Origin: Eurosta solidaginis
Lineage: Eukaryota > Arthropoda > Insecta > Diptera > Tephritidae
Reading direction: 5' to 3'
Assembly (NCBI RefSeq): GCF_040869045.1
Contig: NC_090319.1
Coordinates: 391,235,601-391,299,600 of the forward strand
DNA: 64,000 bases
Below the pieces are notes generated by a model that made no database searches, was not told the origin of the DNA, and saw only the letters and a program-made list of their open reading frames with translations. How positions within the stretch are numbered: position 1 is the stretch's first letter; every line of letters begins with the position of its first letter. This document shows, in pieces, positions 1-10,153 of this stretch. Made by a program: the position numbers and the translations under genes.

Positions 1-114
1 CGCATGTGTGTGTGTGAGGGATATCTCTTAATCGCCTTCTACATAAGAGTGGCTGCTTTATTGCTGTTGTACATTTATTTAGTAGCAGCTTAGTGATGCT
101 AATATTCTTCACAA
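1..114 (-). mobile_element. LTR end fragment, Ty3/gypsy type
   Basis: The sequence ending in ATTCTTCACA at about 114 matches the ends of the LTRs at 30972-31681 and 42043-42567, including the microsatellite-like stretch TGTGTGTGTGAGGG and the words GCTGCTTTATTGCTGTTG. It reads as the start of an LTR on the - strand; the rest lies outside the window. The next four bases are ATAC, close to the ATAT target seen at the other copies. Confidence 0.6.
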
Positions 115-121
115 TACGAAA

Positions 122-473
122 CTGATTCAAGGGGTTGTATAGCGCAACCCTTTCAAGGGGTTGACAGCGCAAAATATAGCTTCTTCAACCCAATTGTCAA
201 CCTCACCTACCCGTGGCGAATATTGCTACTTTAACAGCCGAGGCGCTGGCGACACCAACTTCCTCATGGATCTAGGTGTGGGAGGCCGGAATGGCCTTGA
301 ACGTTTCATGTGGTCATACTAAATACTTCCCGAAATGGTCGGCTGGTGCCTTAATGGTGCTTGTTACCTGAACGTACCAGATCTGTATCTGGCAAAGGAC
401 CATCAACATCGATAACACTCCCCAAGTCCTTCGGGAAGTGTTCTTATCCCTACAGCAACAACCACATTAAGGT
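122..473 (+). mobile_element. diverged copy of CAA-tailed SINE-like repeat
   Basis: This is a decayed relative of the 417-bp repeats at 9134-9550 and 21105-21521. It shares blocks such as GATTCAAGGGG, CCCAATTGTCAACCTCACCT and GATCTGTATC, and ends in a degenerate CTACAGCAACAACC tail. Small insertions and an absent 5' third show that it is old. No target duplication is visible. Confidence 0.7.
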
Positions 474-574
474 ATAAGCTCAACCATATCCGGGGAACTA
501 TTTAATATCACCACCTCTATGTGTGGCTGCCTGCTTTGATGTTTACATGTATATGCTAATGGTTCGATTACGCT

Positions 575-828
575 GCTGTCGCTCATTTATTCTATGATTT
601 AACTCACAACTTCCCGCTTGGTCAGTGTAACTCTACGAGGAGCTTGATGGATTGGCCTCGCATCGCCAGTGTCAGTTTGATGTTTTACAATGTTGGTGCG
701 CCTGATTTGGAACCATCCTGGTCAAAGATCTTTCCGTACTCTAGGAGAAGGTGTTTTGCATTACTCTGATGGGCTTTTTCCAGCCCCGCCATCCATGCAG
801 TGATGGCATTTGAAAGATCAATCTTTGG
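575..828 (-). pseudogene. Ty3/gypsy reverse transcriptase remnant
   Basis: Read on the - strand, this matches the start of the RT domain found at 36380-36620, the region covering the peptide stretches QIDTGD and REVVSQII and the linker just before it. It has several indels and cannot be translated. It abuts, in inverted orientation, the 3' end of another element copy that begins near 829, so this is a rearranged junction and not one insertion. Confidence 0.65.
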
Positions 829-1372
829 AGAGGCTAGCAGAGGTTGGATCGAGAAGTTTGTCTGATCGGGACAATCAAACTTAGGTGGAGGGCATTAGCA
901 TTTCGGTTCATCACAATGCTGCTACTAAATAAATGCACAACAACAATAAAGCAACCAGCCACACATATGCACATATAAACATGAAAGAAAGCAGCCACAC
1001 ATACATGTAAACAGCGAACCTAACAGCAAAGAGAATATTTCACATACATATGTACATGTAGGCATCAGCTAAGAGCAGAATTTATTACTCATACATACAC
1101 ACGCATATAACTAGAAGACAAAACGTGAATATCAGATACATAAAGGAGAAATAAATAAGCAGCTGTTCGCGAAAAGTTTAGACCATAGGAGAGGAAGGCG
1201 AACGAGGTAACAGAGAGTATAAAAGCAGAGCAGGTTGGGGGATAATGAATCAGTTTGGTTTCAACACGCACAATAATCATAATTTCCCAAAATTCGTTAT
1301 AGTAGGATGAATATTTTTTAAGATTTTTGTAGGTAAAATATACTTGAAAGGCTTTCAAAATCAAGGGTGATG
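829..1372 (+). mobile_element. Ty3/gypsy 3' end and LTR, + strand
   Basis: The first 55 bp resemble the very end of pol in the related elements, where the protein reads RDLSDRD. They are followed by a purine-rich tract, TAGGTGGAGGGCA, which is the expected polypurine primer site. The LTR-like sequence then runs to about 1372 and contains GTATAAAAGCAG, a TATA-like box at the same relative place as in the 23252 and 48532 LTRs. The LTR is diverged and its 3' end is unclear because a SINE is inserted beside it at 1386. Confidence 0.6.
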
Positions 1373-1385
1373 GACAACCTTATTA

Positions 1386-1743
1386 AAAATAAAAAAATGT
1401 AAGGCGCGATAACCTCCGAAGAGATCTAAGGCCGAGCTTCTCTTCCAATTTGCGTCGTGCTCCTCTTGATTTTTCCCTACAAATTGGCCGGACGGGACCT
1501 ACATGTTTTATGCCGACTCCGAACGGCATCTGCAAGGCAGATGAGTTTTCACTGAGAGCTTTTCATGGCAGACATACAATCGGAGCGCTTGCCAGGCACT
1601 GCCGAGGGGCGACCCCGCTTAGAAAAATTTTCTTCTAATTGAAAAATCTTATTTCTAAAATTTTGATGTTGCTTTGCCCGGGAGTTGAACCCAGGGCATA
1701 CGGTGTGATAGGCGGAGCACGCTACCATCACACCACGGTGGCC
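1386..1743 (-). mobile_element. tRNA-derived SINE (family 1), copy 1
   Basis: On the - strand this begins with a tRNA-like head, CCGTGGTGTGATGGTAGCGT (A-box region), with a B-box GGTTCAACTCC about 40 bp later. An unrelated body follows, ending GCGCCTTACATTTTTTT. A 13-bp direct repeat, GACAACCTTATTA, flanks it at 1373-1385 and 1744-1756, which shows insertion by target-primed retrotransposition. Two more copies are at 7951-8300 and 63097-63441. The head resembles a Gly(GCC)-type tRNA, judged by eye only. Confidence 0.9.
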
Positions 1744-1756
1744 GACAACCTTATTA

Positions 1757-2234
1757 GGGAAAAATATTTTGATGTAACTTTTCCAAGGGCTTGAAACAAA
1801 CTCACGACGACCCATAGTGTGCACAGTAATTTAATCGATCACCACAACGTATTCCATGGCTCCTCATCCATTCTTAATTCTTTAACCTTCCTGTGAATCG
1901 TTAGCTACAGAGATTTAACACAGACCAAAATTTAATTGAGTTGTAGTGGACAGTATGCTAAAAATGAAAGTCTTGTATTAAAATTTTTTTTAATAGGAGT
2001 TTACTACAAAAAACATAAGTTTACCAAACTATTTGTAAAAGTGATAATAATTTATGATCCCTATTTCACACATGAAAATAATCCACTTACTTTCGAGAGC
2101 CATCAATATTTAAAAAAATAGATTTCGGTCAATAAGTCGTGAAAAAATAACTCAAAATTATCATTTAATTTTCATTCTCTTATCTGTGTGTGATGATTTT
2201 TCATAAATCGGGATCATTACACAACAAGAAACTA
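1757..2234. other. AT-rich stretch, no recognisable gene
   Basis: No splice-consistent exon, transposase or RT motif was found. The first 50 bp look like the continuation of the sequence interrupted by the SINE. The rest is AT-rich unique-looking DNA. Confidence 0.5.
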
Positions 2235-2425
2235 AAAAAATTACTAATTGGCGCTTAACCGTTTAAACGGCTATGGCCGTCCCACAAGGCGCGCCAGTCG
2301 CTTCTCCGCTCTGCCAACTGGCGCCAATTGGTCACGCCAAGGGAGTTTAAATCGTTTTCCAACTGGCCCTTCCAGCGGAGTGGCGCCGCCCTCTTCCTCT
2401 GCTTCCGTATGCGGGTTCCGATAAA
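2235..2425 (-). pseudogene. RTE-like LINE, C-terminal scrap
   Basis: The - strand encodes a peptide with NDLNSLGVTNWRQLAERR, DWRALWDGH and a final RLNG stop. This resembles the extreme C-terminus of RTE-type LINE proteins as I recall them. It is 5'-truncated. A T-rich run at 2232 on the + side would be the 3' tail on the - strand. Confidence 0.6.
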
Positions 2426-3150
2426 AATGTTTAATAATACGTAGTACGGAAAAAATTTACGACCTTAAAATTAATTTATGTGGTTGTTAGCATGTACCGT
2501 TTAATCGTGAGCAACGTATCTTCAATTGAGAAATTTTGGGAATTGATTTTTACTCCGCGACCCTCGAGAGAGAGCGCCTCGACCCACCAAAGGGTCGCGA
2601 CGCACAGTTTGAAAACCCCTGCTCTATTGTGTTACCATGTTTGTTCTAGTGGAGCTGTGTGGTATAAAATTGGAAACTAAAACCACAAATTAAATGAAAC
2701 ACATGACAAATAACTTTGAACTGCCTTTAGTAAAGATAGAAAAGTCTAACCCCACGAAACCAAATCTCAAACCAAAAGGTGTCTGAAAAATATTCTATCT
2801 TCTATTGCAAAAATAAAATAAATTTTTTTTAATTATAGAAAAATTAAAAAAGCAATGGGGGTATTCTCTCAGTCTAGACCAATTATACAACACTCAGAGA
2901 ACGCACTACTTACACAAGAAATAAATATTTGATATGATTCTTCTTCTTACCACCAAAAGCTAAGGGAAAAATATGTATTTTATACATACAAAATGTTTAC
3001 AAAACTGTCGCGCACGGGAAATTGTTGTTTTTTCTAAATTAAAAATTCCATTTCAAAATATTTGTCATATTTATAAATTTTCTATTCAAGTTTGCGCGGA
3101 TTCCTAGTGTATGGGTTCTAGACAGAGAGAATACCCTAAATAATTATCAT
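2426..3150. other. AT-rich non-coding DNA
   Basis: No gene or clear repeat boundary was found. The short reading frame at 2480-2680 lacks any family motif. Confidence 0.4.
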
Positions 3151-3228
3151 AAAAATTATTGTTCTGGCCTTGTGCTCGAATCGAACCTGCCCCGAATTCC
3201 ATCATTCGCTAACGTTAAAACTCTATCG
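3150..3228 (-). repeat. tRNA-like SINE remnant (family 3)
   Basis: The - strand carries TAGCGAATGATGG (A-box-like) and AGGTTCGATTCGAGC (B-box-like), then AAGGCCAGAACAATAATTTT. The B-box and downstream body are shared with the arms of the inverted repeat at 6556-7060 and with 15823-15905. It is too degenerate to be a working tRNA gene. Confidence 0.5.
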
Positions 3229-3230
3229 CT

Positions 3231-3462
3231 AATAAATATAGTTTAAAAAAACTAAAATACACGCTCTTCAATAATATCGAACTAAAAAGTTAAAAATAAT
3301 TTTCAAAATTAGTTTAAAACAATGATGAACGAAAAATACTAGTGTTATTGTGAAAAAAGCGTGGGCGCTTTGTGCCATATTTTTTCGAATATCGAGCGCC
3401 CGACTTTTTAGTTCGATATTATTTAAAAGCGTGTTTTTTAGTTTTTTTAAACTATATTTATT
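3231..3462. repeat. 60-bp inverted repeat with 112-bp spacer
   Basis: The arms 3231-3290 and 3403-3462 are near-perfect reverse complements, sharing AATAAATATAGTTTAAAAAA and AATATCGAACTAAAAAG. The organisation is that of a small non-autonomous DNA element. No target duplication was established. Confidence 0.7.
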
Positions 3463-3834
3463 TGTTTGAAACTCTCCTTTGCGCGTCTAACCTAGAGAGT
3501 TATAAACAAACATACCAACATACAAGTGAAACTAATATAAGCCGTGTTTTTTTTTACACGTACATTCGTCTACATCTGCGCATAAAAAAATGCATATCCT
3601 CACTTAGATAATGCTTAGGAGACCCATCTAGCGCCAACTAGCTATAGAACATGTTGTAGCGAAAAGCGGAGACAGAAACCTCTGTTGTATGTCTGTGTAT
3701 AACATATAGCTGAATCGGTTGCGGTAAATAGTGGGCACACACCATTTGTAGAGGGGATACATATAGCGTTTTCTTTTCCGGCAAAAGTGTTTCCGGCAAA
3801 AGTGCTTTTTGTACGCCGTGCAAGGTAGAGGTTT

Positions 3835-3935
3835 ACGCCGATCACTTTATCGGCGGCGGCGGCATAGGCTCTATTATATACCGACGGCGGTGGCGTGGGC
3901 GGCGCGCCGGCGTACGCCGGTATTCTTACTTTAAA
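3835..3935. repeat. GGC-rich island 1
   Basis: A cluster of CGGCGG units (ATCGGCGGCGGCGGCA, then GACGGCGGTGG) sits in AT-rich surroundings. A similar island lies at 6368-6485. The reading frames through it are low-complexity and are not considered genes. Confidence 0.6.
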
Positions 3936-5598
3936 AAGCTTGATTTTTCTATTTAAAAAAATAGCATTTAGGAAAGGTTTTGTTTGTATGTATTTAATGA
4001 AATCAACGTGTTGGCCATTTCGGAAAGATCCGAGGTTTTTGCCTCAAGATCTCGCAGACCATTAAAAAATTTTCAGGAGTAGCTCCTTGCGGAGGGATTG
4101 CCCCTCCTTCACTTACTCCAGAGAGGCTTCGAACCTAACCAGGGGTTTTTCGAATTGGTAGTGCTGCGTCTGCTGAAAAGAAATAGAGATACACAATATA
4201 TCCACACTTTTGTTTGCATATCTCGTGCAAAGCGTAGTTTCGCCTAGGGTTAACTCCTAATAATCATCGCCAACACTATTTCTTTAAATCATTTGTGGCT
4301 CCTTTGCGGTCACGCACAAAGGCGACTTACGGTTGCTATTAATGGTCTATTAATACTCATGACTCTCCTGGCACAGGGCGCCTCCAGTTTTTCGGATGTT
4401 TTTAAGAGCTACAATTCCCGATGTATGAACAATAGCAATCCCGACCATCAGTCGCTACCACGCCTCCTAACCCTCACATCATATGCCAGCTATAGGACTG
4501 CGACTTCGAACTCATACCTTCGTCGACGTCACCTTCCTAGAAGCTCTAGGTGTAGGATGCTTTTGTCGCGCTATGCTGTCGAGCTACACCAGAGAAACAC
4601 CTTGAAACATTAGGGAGTGACTATTCGGCCAAGGACGCCGCCTTCGAAATCATAAGCATGGAAGTCATTGCGTAATCGGAGAAAATCGTAAAATACTCGG
4701 CGCATTTACATAATTAAAATTTTACAAGGACCCTGGATAAAATTTTTAAAATGTAGACCAAAGTTTGCAGACGTTTGTGTTCACATCATTTTTTTCAATA
4801 GTCTTCGTTAAATCAAAACGATATTTTAGAATGAAAGTCGACCGATTTTAAGTTAAAAGATGTTTACTGCTGTTTTCCGGCCTTATGATATAAGAGCTCA
4901 TTATGGATGACCGCGTAGCTTCAGTTTTCAGACTAGTTCGACTGTCCACTACGTTAGGGTAATAGCACACACAGTCATTAGTTCGACTGTCTTGGGAAAG
5001 CTTTTGCTTCACCACTATGAGTGTTCTTGCGAAGGACAAAGCCTGACCTGGTAAATATATGTGCCTACGTATTCACATTTGGAAAAGGAGCCGTAACGTG
5101 TAGGTGATTTTTAAACTTGGTTGATAGGCTATAATCAATGTGATTCACTCCAAGGGACTAGTTTTGGATAGAGCCGCCAACTTTATGTCAAACCGGGAGA
5201 CTTGGGTGTTGAAGGATGAGTGTGAAAATTAAAATTAACATTTCAGACGCTATTTTATAGTTTCGCAAATAAACAATAGATTTTTGAATGTAAGCCCAAA
5301 TGATTTTTCAAAACCTTCTCATTCGTACATATATCCTCAACTTAAGTATGGGGTAAGAATCAGTTCAAAGGAGTGTTTATGCCCCTAGAACCTCCTAAAG
5401 GATTTTGCATCACTGATTTGGCTTATTCTTTCAGCCAATCGCAATATAAAATTTTTTTAAAAAATCGGCACCTGTTTTGCTTTTTTAACAACTTGAGGGC
5501 AATTTGAAAACAATTTGAAACGCCTTGGGTCATTTTATTTGAATTCATTGTTCATTATTAATTTAAAAAAAAAAAAAAATGCAAAGTGAGCATATAAA
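3936..5598. other. non-coding stretch, no supported gene
   Basis: No domain or splice-consistent exon was recognised. The part at 4280-4400 shows weak, unproved likeness to LOA-type LINE sequence. An A-run occurs at 5563-5580. Confidence 0.35.
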
Positions 5599-6129
5599 TC
5601 TCTACTATATATTTGTGAAAGTATGTCTGTATGTTTGGACTTGCAGCCTAAACCGCAGAATGGAATCGAACGAAATTTTGCCATGACATACCCTGAGTGC
5701 GTCAATCTATGGTAGGCTATATAAAAAAAGTTTTCGGCAAGGGGGCGTGGCACCTCCCATATAACTGGAATTTTTCGTTGTCAATATATCTGAAAGTATT
5801 AAAGCTAGACGACTGAAATTAGGTGAGTGGTTATATGAAACCAATCCCTCCCCCTCCAGAAAAACTGGGTATAACGAAAAAGGGGACGTGGCACCTCCCA
5901 TACAACTGGAATTTTTCGTTGTCAATATATCTGAAAGTATTAAAGATAGACGACTGAAATTAGGTGAGGAGGTATATAAGACTAATCCCTACCGCCTCGG
6001 GAAAAATTGGGGATAGCGAAAAAGGGGCGTGGCATCTCCCATACAAATGGGGGTTGGGATTAGTCTAATATATTAGTCTATATAGTACTGCTTTTATTTA
6101 TATCCGAACGACGTCGGGTACTCTGCTAG
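5599..6129 (+). mobile_element. non-autonomous Helitron-like element
   Basis: It begins TCTCTACTATATAT after an A at 5598 and ends CTGCTAG before a T at 6130. This fits the Helitron rule of a 5' TC, a 3' CTRR and insertion between A and T. The palindrome CGACGTCG lies about 15 bp before the 3' end. Inside, a roughly 145-bp unit (around GGCGTGGCACCTCCCAT and GTTGTCAATATATCTGAAAG) is repeated, starting near 5742, 5885 and 6025. No Rep or helicase is encoded, so it would depend on proteins supplied in trans. Confidence 0.75.
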
Positions 6130-6367
6130 TTTATTATATAACTTTTCTTTTAGTGTTTTGTTTTAATAACTTGGTGAAATCGGTGATGGTGTTACTGACA
6201 TCGAAAAGCTTGTTTTTTTAAATAACTTTTGAACAGTTAGAAAAAGTTAAATTTCGCAATTAGTTTCTTATAACTGGCAGTGATGCGCATCCGTTGATAC
6301 CACTTTCGACCATATCCGACATGAACAATAAATGGCCTAAACAGTCTTAAACAAGTAGAAAATATAG

Positions 6368-6485
6368 TAACGCGCCGGACGCCGCCGCCGCCGCCACCGC
6401 GCCGATATTTTTGACATTCGGCGGCGGCGTGCGAAAAATGACCCTAATCGGCGGCGGCGGCGGCATTTATAGGCGGCGTATATCT
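6368..6485. repeat. GGC-rich island 2
   Basis: Tracts of CGCCGCCGCCGCC and its complement are concentrated here, like the island at 3835-3935. The antisense reading frame is arginine-rich low-complexity sequence and not a convincing protein. Confidence 0.6.
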
Positions 6486-6555
6486 CTAGTGCAAGGGTTG
6501 TAAATATATTTTGTACTCTCAATTTTTGTTGTTATATCGGCCTACTGATTTGTAA

Positions 6556-7060
6556 GATCGCGGGTATGAATTGAGCTCAAGGCCTAACAATAATTATTTT
6601 ATTATTATTATTGTTATGATAAATTTTTTCTTAATTGAAAAAATTATTAAATTAGAATAGAAGAAAGAAAAAATTTAGACAACTGCCAAAGCTCGTTGTA
6701 TAGATCCATTTCGGGAACTGCTAAATTCCTTCATCGGCAACGTTTAGGCGCCGCTGCTATAACCATTCAGCCATCACAGCGGACAATTGGCAAGAACCAG
6801 AATAGAAGTAGGAATAATGAAGTCAAACAAAAAACCGCAGTGATAGCTGAATGGTTATAGCAGGGGCGCCAAAACGTTGCCGATGAAGGAATTTAGCAGT
6901 TCCCGAAATGGATCTATACAACGAGGTTTGGCAGTTGTCTAAATTTTTTCTTTCTTCTATTCTAATTTAATAATTTTTTCAATTAAAAAACAATTATCAT
7001 AACAATAATAATGATAAAATAATTATTGTTAGGCCTTGAGCTCGATTCAAACCCGCGATC
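6556..7060. mobile_element. large inverted repeat with tRNA-like B-box ends
   Basis: Arms 6556-6782 and 6835-7060 are near-identical reverse complements of about 226 bp around a 52-bp spacer. Each arm begins at its outer end with GATCGCGGGT and a B-box-like TTGAATCGAGCTC (altered in the left arm), and runs inward to GCTGAATGGTTATAGCA, which is A-box-like but on the other strand. It could be a MITE built from SINE sequence or a tail-to-tail SINE pair. The two arms end at the same point, which favours one inverted unit. Confidence 0.75.
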
Positions 7061-7756
7061 TATATTTTGTTCTATTCTAAAAAGCAGGTAACGCCTTTAC
7101 GGGGTATTTCGTTCTTTTGTGAAAAGTGTTGCCTGCTCGCAACGCAAAAGCGTTACACTTTTACCCTGCATAAAATGGCGGTGTGGCAGTGCAACTCAGC
7201 TAAAACAGCTGATCGTGACAATTTATTTTCGTAACTTCACATATTTTTAGCGAAGAAAATTGAAATGAAGGAAATAATTGCTAATGAATTATTATTATCA
7301 TTGACAGCGCGTTTGTGAAAATCAGCTATTACACGGGTTTCTTTGCATGCACTATAAATGTTGAAAATTTTCTGGGGTAGGAGTAACTCTCTTAAGGTTT
7401 TATCATTTACTTAGGCAGCAATTTATTTCAGAAAAGAAAACGCTAATAGACACATATTTCAGTTGAATCTGAGTATAATGCGTATTGAAATTTAGGAGTA
7501 CTAATTTTATGCGCAGCAATTTCAGAAGAGTAGATAAAGTTTAACGCTTAGCAGTCCATATAAAGTTTAAGCGTAAACGTATATAAATAAGTAGATGCAA
7601 AAAAAAAAAAACACAGCTATAAGCGTGTTAAAAATATTTAAAACAGTAACAAGTGCTCAGAAATGTATGCAACGCATAGCATATGATTCCAAGGAATAAC
7701 AGCCCAACTCTAATACTCTTACATAGGACTTAAGCGGTTATTACCTCACTAGGCAC
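7061..7756. other. non-coding stretch
   Basis: No gene was supported. There is an A-run at 7598-7609 and short direct words, but no defined element. Confidence 0.35.
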
Positions 7757-7900
7757 CTTGTCGTTGATGTGAGGACTTAGCCGAACTCCATAACGCCCGA
7801 CTATGAGGCGGAGCGGTTTAGGACTGGCATCGACGCCTTTTCGCGTCATAGGAGGGCGGCGGGATGTCGGTGACCAAGAACTGCCAACCCCTTAATGCAG
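7757..7900 (-). repeat. dispersed repeat shared with 21836-21985
   Basis: About 140 bp (for example GGCGGGATGTCGGTGACCAA and CGCCCGACTATGAGGCGGAG) recurs as the reverse complement at 21836-21985. Both copies are diverged. The identity of the parent element is unknown; the second copy lies beside LINE RT sequence. Confidence 0.65.
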
Positions 7901-7950
7901 GGAGTTATGCGGACCGTGCCTATTGGACGATTTGCAGCCAGGGGATGTCA

Positions 7951-8300
7951 AAATAAATAAATGTAAGGCGCGATAACCTCCGATGACATCTAAGGCCGAG
8001 CTTCTCTTCCAATTTGCGTCGTGCTCCTCTTGATTTTCCCTACAAATTGGCCGGACGGGATCTACATGTTTTATGCCGACTCCGAACGGCATCTGCAAGG
8101 CAGATGAGTTTTCACTGAGAGCTTTTCATGGCAGAAATACACTCGGAGCGTTTGCCAAATACTCCCTAGGGGCGACCCGGCTTAGAAAATTTTTCTTCTA
8201 ATTGAAAAACCTTATTTCTAAAATTTTGATGTTGCTTTGGGGTGCGAACCCAGGGCATACGGTGTGGTAGGCGGAGCACGCTACCATCACACCACGGTGG
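7951..8300 (-). mobile_element. tRNA-derived SINE (family 1), copy 2
   Basis: This has the same head, body and tail as the copy at 1386-1743. On the - strand it starts CCACCGTGGTGTGATGGTAG and ends CCTTACATTTATTTATTTT. The B-box is altered to GGTTCGCACCCC, as in the 63097 copy. No clean target duplication could be identified. Confidence 0.88.
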
Positions 8301-8309
8301 CCGCCAATT

Positions 8310-10153
8310 CGGCTGTATTTGAACGGAGCCTTCCCGATACCGAAACGCATTAAACGATGCGTCGGACTCGGGGAGCGAGAGTAGTGCTGATTCAATGAAC
8401 TCCGTGTTTGGAAAGCATACACATGAAAACGGAGTAGTAGAGGGGAGAAGGGTACGTAGCAGAGGAAGTAAGAGAGCTCTGTCGCAGTACCGTGCAACAC
8501 TAAGAATTGTCCAACGCCTAAGAGCAGTGGTCGCCCAACAGAAATGGAGATCGAGCGTTTGGAATGGGCTCATGAGGCGGTAGAAGGAGGTCGAAGGCAG
8601 TTCAAAAGTACTCCGCTGTGCAGCTGTAGGACAGATGGGCCCCAATAGACAGGTAGCAACTACCTCGAAAGCTGAAGGTTAGGGGAGGACTTCAAGAGTG
8701 GCGAAGTGCCACCTACGGATGTAGGAGATAAGCCAAAGGAAGATAACGCTAAGACTCCAGCTTTTCCCGAGAAGATGTGTGTTGTGGCAAAGCAGTCACT
8801 GACTGTGGCGCTGGTTCATCGTAGCAATCCTTTCGCACAGATGACTACTGAAAGGTGGAGATCTGTAGAAAAGGAGCTTATTAGCTTAATGCTCAAGGTG
8901 ATGCGGGAACAATCAAGCTAACGCCTTCCAACCTTTGATGCGGGGGTGGGGTATAACGGTGTGCAGATTATAGCGTGCGACAACGTCGCGAGCTTGTGGT
9001 GGCTGAAGGAAATGGTTCCAAACCCCCAAAGGCAAGGCACGAACGCGCGGTTTTAGGTGGTGGATACAGCGCAAATCCCCACGGTACCAAAAGTTAAAGT
9101 ATGTATACCATGCGTGATGAAGTCGGAGGATACAACCCCAGCGGGTTAGGGGGTCAGAATATTCCCGCGGTAGGTATGCCTGTCGTAAGAGGCGACTAAA
9201 ATACCAGATTCAAGGGGCTGTGTAGCGCAACCCTTCAGGTTGCCAGCGTAATATATAGCTTCTCCAAACCCAATTGTCAACCTCACCTATCCGCGGCGAA
9301 TCCTGTTTCACTAACAGACGAGGCTCTGGCGACCCCAAGCTCCTCATGGAACTTGGGGGTGGGGAGGGAGGGAATGGCCTGAAGGTTTAATGTGGCCACA
9401 TAAATCGTTCCCGAAATGGTCGGGCTAGCACCTTAATGGTGCTATGGTACCGGAGCGTACCGGATCTGTATCCGGCAAAGGACCACTACATCGATAACAC
9501 TCCCCAAAGCCTTCGGGAAGCAAACTTATCGCTACAACAACAACAACAACAAGTCGGAGGATACGCTACGACATTTGCAAAATCAGAATCCGAATATACC
9601 GACACAGGATTGGAAGGTATTTACTGTATCTCGGCTTACGGAGCAGGGTCCGTTTTACATCTTCCAAATAAACAAGCAAGCAGAGGATATATTGTACACG
9701 CAGCTTGGCAAAATGTTCTGGGGTGCAGTCAAAATTTATATGCGGCTCAGGAAAAGAAGTCCCGAGGATAACAATCCTAACACGATAGAAGTGGGCGAAG
9801 GCGAAAAGAGCCTCAAAAGCATAAGAGAAAAAGGGCAGGTGGTGGACGCCGACGTCACCGCGAAGGTATAAGAAGCGGACCAACAGCCAAATGGTGCTGC
9901 GGGTCGCACAGAGGAACATCCGGTAACAGCATGTACGACCCGGAAAAAGAAGTTCCGAGGATAACAATCGTAATTTGCAAGAAGTGGGAGAGGCTGAAGA
10001 GGGCCTCGAAAGCTCTAAACCAAAAGGGCAAGAGGAGGACGAAGACGGTACGATGAAGGTGCTGGAGGGGGGCAAACATCCCAATGGTTCTGAGAGTCTT
10101 ACATATAAGCCTCCAAAAGTGGCGTCGAGCGAACTCCTCCTAACCCTTGATTG
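8310..10153 (+). pseudogene. LOA/R1-like LINE ORF1, split by a SINE
   Basis: The + strand encodes a decayed ORF1. Recognisable parts include MTTERWRSVEKELISLML at about 8843, VQIIACDNVASLWWLKEMVP near 8960, and, beyond the inserted SINE, DWKVFTVSRL and GPFYIFQINKQAED. If one copy of the 14-bp target duplication is kept, the reading frame joins exactly across the insertion. The C-terminal part (9750-10140) contains a duplicated acidic segment with SPEDNN and GEDNN-type motifs. Several frameshifts and stops upstream make it non-functional. The role of such ORF1 proteins is RNA binding in the retrotransposition particle. The clade call is by eye. Confidence 0.75.
9134..9550 (+). mobile_element. 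417-bp CAA-tailed SINE-like element, full copy A
   Basis: It starts AACCCCAGCGGGTTAGGGGG and ends GCTACAACAACAACAAC. The 14-bp direct repeat AAGTCGGAGGATAC flanks it (9120-9133 and 9551-9564), proving retrotransposition into the LINE ORF1. The other complete copy (21105-21521) starts at the same 5' base and has the same length, so this is a defined short element and not a randomly truncated LINE. No protein is encoded. Only a weak B-box-like AGATTCAAGG is present. Confidence 0.88.

Noticed and set aside
4293..4613. 106-residue open frame on the + strand
   Set aside because: No known domain and no splice support. It has only weak LINE-like words near the start, so it is treated as chance.
6337..6522. 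arginine-rich frame through a GGC island
   Set aside because: The composition follows directly from the trinucleotide-like repeat, with no independent coding evidence.
8166..8645. 159-residue frame on the - strand
   Set aside because: It is antisense to the SINE and the LINE ORF1 and has no motif of its own.
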